60,912 nt of DNA from Leucobacter komagatae (GTDB lineage: Bacteria > Actinomycetota > Actinomycetes > Actinomycetales > Microbacteriaceae), in NCBI RefSeq assembly GCF_000834055.1, contig NZ_JXSQ01000020.1, positions 1-60,912 on the forward strand, written 5' to 3'. The stretch's first letter is position 1. Each line of letters begins with the position of its first letter. The notes under the pieces are model-generated. The model did no database searches. It was not told the DNA's origin and saw only the letters and a list, made by a program, of their open reading frames with translations. The position numbers and the translations under genes were made by a program. Below are positions 56,552-60,912 of this stretch, one piece after another.

Positions 56552-56619
56552 CGGCCGCGCACCTGCGCAGCTTGTGACTCTGCATCGCACACAGATGTAT
56601 CCCAGGAGGAAACACAGCC

Positions 56620-57573
56620 ATGTCGAATGACCCCACGACGCGTCTCTCAAAAAATGAGCGACGCACGCAGGCCCGAGAGCAGGCTCGGCTTGCTCGCGAG
56701 GCGGAAAAGAAGCGCGAGAAGCGTCGTCGCCTCTACATCCAGGGTGGCGTTGTTATCGGCGTTATCGCGATTCTTGCTATCGTCGGTCTCGTCCTCGCGC
56801 AGTCGTTGAAGCCGGCTGGGCCCGGGCCGAAGAACATGGTTTCCGGTGCCGCAGTGTTCACGAAGGATCTGAAGGTAGTTCCATCGAAGGCGCTCGCCGA
56901 GCCGTCGGACGCGCGTGTCGCACCGGAGACGAACCGCGACGAGCTCCCGCTCGATGTCACCGTCTACGTTGACTACATGTGCCCGGCCTGCGGCGCCTTC
57001 GAGGCGCAAAACGGTGTCATGCTCGAAAACTATGTTGGTTCGGGCGACGCAAACCTCGCGGTGTACCCGATCAACTTCCTCGACGGACAGTCACTTGGCA
57101 CGAAGTACTCGACACGCGCGGCGAACGCGTTCGGCTGTGTCGTTGAGCAGCAGCCAGACGTCGCGTTCGAGCTGCACAAGCGTCTCCTCAGCCCTGAGGT
57201 CCAGCCGGCAGAAGCCACGCCGGGTCTGGACGACAAGGAACTGCTCAAGCAGGCTGAGGCCGCAGGCGCAGAGGCGACGAGCGAGCTCAAGAGCTGCATC
57301 CAGGACCGCCCCTTCAGCGCGTTCTTCAGCGAGAACTATACGAAGGCCGGCGAGGGTATCTCAGGCCTCGCAGAGGGGCAGCGCTTGCTCATGCCGCAGA
57401 GCGCTACAGAGCTGCAGCCTGAGGACAAGCCACAGCGGCTCGTTTCGACACCACTGGTCCTGGTTAACGGTCAGCAGTGGAATGAAGCACGCGACGGCTC
57501 GCTCGAGACCTTCATGCTGAAGATCAAGGGTGAGATCGAGCAGGCCAGCGCCGCTGAGGTGGCAACGGACTAA
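56620..57573 (+). CDS. Membrane-anchored DsbA-like thioredoxin-fold protein
   Basis: A 317-residue protein with a basic cytoplasmic start (RTQAREQARLAREAEKKREKRRR), one membrane helix (VVIGVIAILAIVGLVLA) and an extracytoplasmic thioredoxin-fold domain with the active site YMCPACGAFE near residues 121-130. Disulfide formation in exported proteins is the expected role. AGGAGG precedes the ATG. It lies 68 bases after secA, so both may act on secreted proteins. Confidence 0.9.
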   Translation: MSNDPTTRLSKNERRTQAREQARLAREAEKKREKRRRLYIQGGVVIGVIAILAIVGLVLAQSLKPAGPGPKNMVSGAAVFTKDLKVVPSKALAEPSDARVAPETNRDELPLDVTVYVDYMCPACGAFEAQNGVMLENYVGSGDANLAVYPINFLDGQSLGTKYSTRAANAFGCVVEQQPDVAFELHKRLLSPEVQPAEATPGLDDKELLKQAEAAGAEATSELKSCIQDRPFSAFFSENYTKAGEGISGLAEGQRLLMPQSATELQPEDKPQRLVSTPLVLVNGQQWNEARDGSLETFMLKIKGEIEQASAAEVATD

Positions 57574-57618
57574 CAAATTTCCGAGTAAGATCGGAGGGGC
57601 GGCTTCGGCCGTCCCAGT

Positions 57619-57694
57619 GCCTCCTTAGCTCATCTGGTAGAGCAGCAGCCTTGTAAACTGCAGGTGATCGGTTCGAGTCCGATAGGGGGCTCCA
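57619..57694 (+). tRNA. trnT: tRNA-Thr (TGT anticodon)
   Basis: Acceptor arms GCCTCCT and AGGGGGC, D arm GCTC/GAGC, anticodon loop CTTGTAA (anticodon TGT) and T arm ATCGG-TTCGAGT-CCGAT. CCA is encoded at 57692-57694. The anticodon stem GCAGC/ACTGC has four pairs and a C-A mismatch at position 31-39. Confidence 0.95.
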
Positions 57695-58107
57695 CAGCAC
57701 GACGCAAAGCGTTCTGCGACCAGAGCCCGTGCGGCCAACGGCCGCGGTCGCTCACACGGTATGGCCTCGCTTCGGCGGGGCCATTCTGTGTTCGTATTCT
57801 GGCGCCTGTGAGTATGCGTATGGGCAAGGCCCCCGCTCGGCTCCAGCAGGCTCCGGCCCGGCCGCACTCCGGGCCGGCCGCGCTCCGCCCCGCCTTGCCC
57901 GACACCCGGCTCGCCCGGCGCCCAGCTCGCCCGGCGCCCGCCGTATCTCTGGGATCTGCAATATCAATGGAGATGTGAGTGATTTCGGGGATAGGGTGGC
58001 GCCTTTTCCCTAGCTTGCGCGGGCGCCTGGGGGGTGAGCCGCTGTGGAGCCACCCACGGAGCTGAGGCGCCCCTGGGCCACGCTCCCTCTCGGATATAGT
58101 GGGGAAA
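57695..58107. other. GC-rich intergenic region after tRNA-Thr
   Basis: No gene can be supported. It contains a perfect 15-bp direct repeat (57909-57923 and 57925-57939) in a very GC-rich block and ends with the promoter of the transporter gene. Confidence 0.7.
58095..58100 (+). promoter_or_regulatory. Candidate leaderless -10 element (TATAGT)
   Basis: TATAGT lies seven bases before the ATG at 58108, the best-matching hexamer of this set. Confidence 0.55.
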
Positions 58108-59049
58108 ATGGCACACCCCAAATTGCAGCTCGCGGCAGCGCTCGTCGGTTCAGGCTTGGCAGGGGTGCTCGTAGCTCTGCAGTCCCGCATCAATGGGGGG
58201 CTCTCCCAGGAAATGGGCAACGGTTTCCTCGCCGCTGCGATTTCGTTTGGCGGCGGTCTAGTGGTCATCTGTCTTGCCCTGGCCTTATCCCGCAGAGGCC
58301 GAGCCGGGCTGCGGCGGATGCGCGATGAAGTAGCCGCGGGACGACTTCCGCGCTGGGCGCTATTTGGCGGAGCCGGCGGGGCCTTCCTCGTGCTCAGTCA
58401 GGGCCTTATCGCACCGGTGACGGGGGTGGCGCTCTTCACCGTGGGCATTGTTGCGGGACAGGTGTCAGGCGGGCTCGTCATGGACAGGCTTGGGCTCGGC
58501 CCTGGGGGGCGGATTCTCGCCACACCGACCCGTCTCATAGGAGCCGCCCTCGCGATTGTCGCGGTCGTGGTTACCGTGGTCGGAAGCTTTGATCCGGGAC
58601 TGGTGCTGCTCGTCCTGGTACCTGTCGCTGTTGGCGTAGGGGTCTCGGCGCAATCAATGGTAAACGGGCTCGTACGCTCGGCGGCACAGAGCGCGATGAC
58701 GGCGACTTTCATGAACTTCGTTGTGGGCACGGTGCTGCTGCTCGCAGCCGCAACGGTGTCAGTGATCGTTGGCGGATGGCCGACGCAGTGGCCGAGTGAG
58801 TTCTGGCTGTACTGCGGCGGATTTATCGGTGTGATTTTTATTGCTGTCGCTGCAATTCTCGTTAGGCGAGCAGGTGTTTTGCTGTTGAGCATGTCGAACG
58901 TCGCGGGGCAACTCGTTGCAGCGATCGCGTTCGAGGTTGGCTTCCCTTTGGCAGACGGGTTAACGCCAGCCCTTGTTGCGGGTACCGCGGTTGCGCTCAT
59001 CGCGGTTATAACCGCGGCGCTGCCGAGTAAGCCGCTCGGACAGGGCTAG
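58108..59049 (+). CDS. DMT-superfamily transporter (DUF606/YdcZ type)
   Basis: A 313-residue membrane protein built of two similar halves with about ten helices. Each half starts with the family pattern GVLVALQSRINGGLSQEMGN and VGVSAQSMVNGLVRSAAQS, where Q-(S)-x-x-N-x-x-L recurs, so the duplication is internal. Substrate unknown. ATG 58108 is preferred over GTG 58099 because TATAGT is seven bases upstream. Confidence 0.88.
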   Translation: MAHPKLQLAAALVGSGLAGVLVALQSRINGGLSQEMGNGFLAAAISFGGGLVVICLALALSRRGRAGLRRMRDEVAAGRLPRWALFGGAGGAFLVLSQGLIAPVTGVALFTVGIVAGQVSGGLVMDRLGLGPGGRILATPTRLIGAALAIVAVVVTVVGSFDPGLVLLVLVPVAVGVGVSAQSMVNGLVRSAAQSAMTATFMNFVVGTVLLLAAATVSVIVGGWPTQWPSEFWLYCGGFIGVIFIAVAAILVRRAGVLLLSMSNVAGQLVAAIAFEVGFPLADGLTPALVAGTAVALIAVITAALPSKPLGQG

Positions 59050-59077
59050 CGCCGCCGCGATTTGGCGAGGCTAGCCC
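59043..59077. terminator. Terminator-like hairpin between transporter and msrB
   Basis: GGGCTAGC (59043-59050) pairs with GCTAGCCC (59070-59077). The transporter stop codon (59047-59049) lies in the left arm. No T-run follows. Confidence 0.6.
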
Positions 59078-59084
59078 AGAGCCC

Positions 59085-59507
59085 TTAAGCCCCTGAAGCG
59101 TTGAACCCCAGCGCGAGCGAGTTCATGCAGAACCGGTTCCCCGTGGGGGTGCCAAAGCCGTCTGGGAAGACGTGCCCGAGGTGTGATCCGCAGTTTGCGC
59201 AGCGGACCTCGGTGCGAACCTGCCCAAGCGTGGTGTCTTCAAGGAGTTCGACAGCATCAGGGTTGATGCTGTCGTAGAAGCTCGGCCAGCCACAGTGTGA
59301 CTCAAACTTTGTTCCCGCCTGGAAGAGCTCAGCACCGCATCCGCGGCACGAGTACAGCCCGTCGCCCCACTCGCCAAGGAGTTCTCCTGTGCCGGCCCGC
59401 TCGGTTGCGGCCTCGCGCAGAATTGCGTACTCGTCAGGGGAAAGACGTGCGCGCCACTCGCTCTCGGTGAGCTGGAACGGGTAGTTGCCTTCGCCGATTG
59501 TGGACAT
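59085..59507 (-). CDS. msrB: Peptide-methionine (R)-S-oxide reductase MsrB
   Basis: Reduces methionine-R-sulfoxide in oxidised proteins. The 140-residue enzyme has zinc-binding pairs CRGCGAELF and CANCGSHLGHVF, GWPSFYDSI and the catalytic Cys in NRFCMNSLAL. ATG 59507 follows GGAGGT by a normal distance; an earlier start is not needed. Single-domain form, no signal peptide. Confidence 0.96.
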   Translation of the reverse strand: MSTIGEGNYPFQLTESEWRARLSPDEYAILREAATERAGTGELLGEWGDGLYSCRGCGAELFQAGTKFESHCGWPSFYDSINPDAVELLEDTTLGQVRTEVRCANCGSHLGHVFPDGFGTPTGNRFCMNSLALGFNASGA

Positions 59508-59646
59508 CTTGACCTCCGTAGTTTTCTGCCTGGAACAAGCATAGGCGCGCGCCGAAAGCGATCGCGCGTCTGCACCAAAAACACTCAGCTCCCACACCGA
59601 ACTTGCATCATCAGATGATATTCGTCAGACTATTGAATTGACGATA

Positions 59647-59668
59647 AACTGAGGTAAGCCTTAGTTGG
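59647..59668 (+). promoter_or_regulatory. Possible DtxR/IdeR-type iron box
   Basis: An imperfect palindrome AACTGAGG-TAAG-CCTTAGTT (59647-59666) resembles the iron-box pattern TTAGGTTAGGCTAACCTAA in its AGGTNAGNCT core. It stands about 75 bases before the surface-protein start at 59742. Confidence 0.4.
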
Positions 59669-59741
59669 GTCCGATGTACGACTTGGGTGCGCCCTGCGGG
59701 GGGCCGTGCTGATCGCAAATGAATCATAGGAGAAACTCGTA

Positions 59742-60912
59742 GTGAGTACCTTTGTAAAAAACTCTGGTCGAATTGGGGCTAGTGCCCTGGCTCTGGTTAC
59801 CTCCTTGCTGGTCGTGCTGAGCGGGCTCATGGTCACCCCAGCCGCTCAGGCCGCTGACGGGCCCTCTGTCACTGTCTCACCCTCCGAGAACCTCGACCCC
59901 ACCGTCGAGAACGTTCTCACCGTCACGGGGACGGGCTTCACTGGTCCGGCTGCGGCCAATGGTGCCTATCTAGTGGTGGGCAAGACGAGCATTTGGGCTG
60001 GCGGAGGGCCACTCATCTCGGACGGTTGGAACGACCTTCTGTGGGTGATGCCTCGGGATATCCAAGATGGCGGCTTCGTGAAGACGCTTACCATTCCCGC
60101 GAACACGCTGGACCCGGCAGAGAGCTACCACGTCGCAACTTCAGCCGCTCACGGTCTCTCGGTGACGGAACGATCGCTCGACGCGTTCTTCCCGATCACG
60201 GTGGCCCAGCCCGTTGTGGCCCCGACCGCTACGAGCACCACGCTGAGCGCGTCCGCAGCTTCGGTCGAGGAAGGCTCAGTGGTCACGCTCAGCGCCAACG
60301 TCGCCCCCGCCGACGCTGTCGGAACAGTGACGTTCTCCGGCGACGGCTCCCCGGCCGGTTCGCCAGTGCAGGTAGAGGCAGGCACTGCTTCCCTCGCGTT
60401 GGGTAGCGATCTCGGCGTCGGCAACCACAGCTTCACCGCTAGTTTCACCCCAGCGGATCCCGCATTCTTCCTCAGCTCTGTATCCGCTGAGACAGTCATC
60501 TCTGTTACCGAAAAGCCGACTACGGTTCCCGAATCACCGAAGGCGAAGGTTTCGGCGTCCGTGACCGATGCTTCTGCCAAGGGTCTGCAGGTGTCGACGA
60601 CGATCGAGAACATCGTGCTGCGTGCTGCGGCTGATGTTCCTGATACCGGCAAGGATGATCAGGGCGTGTACGTCGGGATCATCGAGAAGGACCGGGTCAA
60701 GGAATACGGTTCGAGCGCTGACGCTGGGGCGAAAGAGGACTTCGCTTACAAGACGTTCATCAAGGACGGTAAGGTGACTCGGAATCTTGAGGTTCCTGCC
60801 GACAAGCTTGACCGCTCGAAGGAGTACGTCGCGGTGTCGTGGCTTGCTCATGGTCTGCTGAACGACTCGCGTTACCTGGGTCAGGCTGACATCGCGGTGA
60901 CGCCGGCGCAGT
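59742..60912 (+). CDS. Secreted Ig-like surface protein (3' truncated by window edge)
   Basis: The frame is open from GTG 59742 to the window end (390 codons). AGGAGAA precedes the start. The first 35 residues form a signal peptide ending PAAQA-AD. The mature part starts with VTVSPSENLDPTVENVLTVTGTGF and later contains a bacterial Ig-like repeat (TSTTLSASAASVEEGSVVTLSANVAPADAVGTVTFSGDG). A second module near the window end (KVSASVTDASAKGLQVSTTIENIVLR) may be the start of another repeat. Such proteins often sit with heme-uptake genes in this group; the possible iron box upstream fits that, but it remains an inference. Confidence 0.8.
   Translation, partial: MSTFVKNSGRIGASALALVTSLLVVLSGLMVTPAAQAADGPSVTVSPSENLDPTVENVLTVTGTGFTGPAAANGAYLVVGKTSIWAGGGPLISDGWNDLLWVMPRDIQDGGFVKTLTIPANTLDPAESYHVATSAAHGLSVTERSLDAFFPITVAQPVVAPTATSTTLSASAASVEEGSVVTLSANVAPADAVGTVTFSGDGSPAGSPVQVEAGTASLALGSDLGVGNHSFTASFTPADPAFFLSSVSAETVISVTEKPTTVPESPKAKVSASVTDASAKGLQVSTTIENIVLRAAADVPDTGKDDQGVYVGIIEKDRVKEYGSSADAGAKEDFAYKTFIKDGKVTRNLEVPADKLDRSKEYVAVSWLAHGLLNDSRYLGQADIAVTPAQ

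Noticed and set aside
57630..58268. A 212-codon open frame on the minus strand across tRNA-Thr
   Set aside because: It translates the tRNA itself (PIGLEPITCSLQGC-type string, a well-known artefact) and GC-rich noncoding sequence.

Overview
The window is high-GC DNA from an actinobacterium. The gene order whiB - glycosyltransferase - DUF5719 - mtrA - mtrB - lpqB - comF - hpf - secA, the acidic N-terminal extension of NusG, many leaderless promoters and a mycobacteria-like GlfT2 all point to Actinomycetia. The overall content fits Microbacteriaceae, plausibly Leucobacter; the genus is an inference, not something the sequence proves.

Positions 1-18,000 hold a surface-polysaccharide locus: the end of an ABC exporter, six glycosyltransferase genes (one broken by a homopolymer indel), the two UDP-ManNAcA genes (UDP-GlcNAc 2-epimerase and a nucleotide-sugar dehydrogenase), a LicD-like nucleotidyltransferase fused to a methyltransferase, UDP-galactopyranose mutase, a GlfT2-type galactofuranosyltransferase, an O-antigen-ligase-type membrane protein and, divergently, mannose-6-phosphate isomerase. 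A sodium:alanine symporter sits inside it. The likely product is a cell-wall glycopolymer containing ManNAcA and galactofuranose.

18,000-30,000: aspartate aminotransferase, tRNA-Trp, secE and nusG (followed by an acyltransferase rather than rplK-rplA), an ABC exporter, and a riboflavin operon on the minus strand (ribD as two overlapping genes, ribE, ribBA, ribH) behind an FMN riboswitch.

30,000-38,300: an isochorismatase-family hydrolase faces a very compact minus-strand operon downstream of trpS. It encodes a receiver domain fused to a PIG-L deacetylase, an ATP-grasp enzyme, a PHP hydrolase, a processive family-2 glycosyltransferase (frameshifted at a 7-A run), a 43-residue membrane protein, a stand-alone receiver and a membrane histidine kinase. 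Every junction overlaps by 4-5 bases, and the first gene's Shine-Dalgarno region lies in a run of nine G. This is the best candidate here for an undescribed system: two-component signalling built into a glycoconjugate pathway, possibly phase-variable.

38,300-60,912: exonuclease III; whiB, a giant glycosyltransferase and a DUF5719 protein; mtrAB-lpqB; comF (frameshifted); hpf; a polyprenol-phosphate mannosyltransferase; a fur-katA pair with an operator over the fur promoter; secA; a membrane DsbA-like protein; tRNA-Thr; a DMT transporter; msrB; and the start of a secreted Ig-like surface protein behind a possible DtxR/IdeR box.

Two patterns cross the window. At least fourteen genes have a TANNNT hexamer six or seven bases before the start codon, as expected for leaderless mRNA. 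Three genes are broken at or next to short homopolymers, which means either assembly indels or real phase variation.
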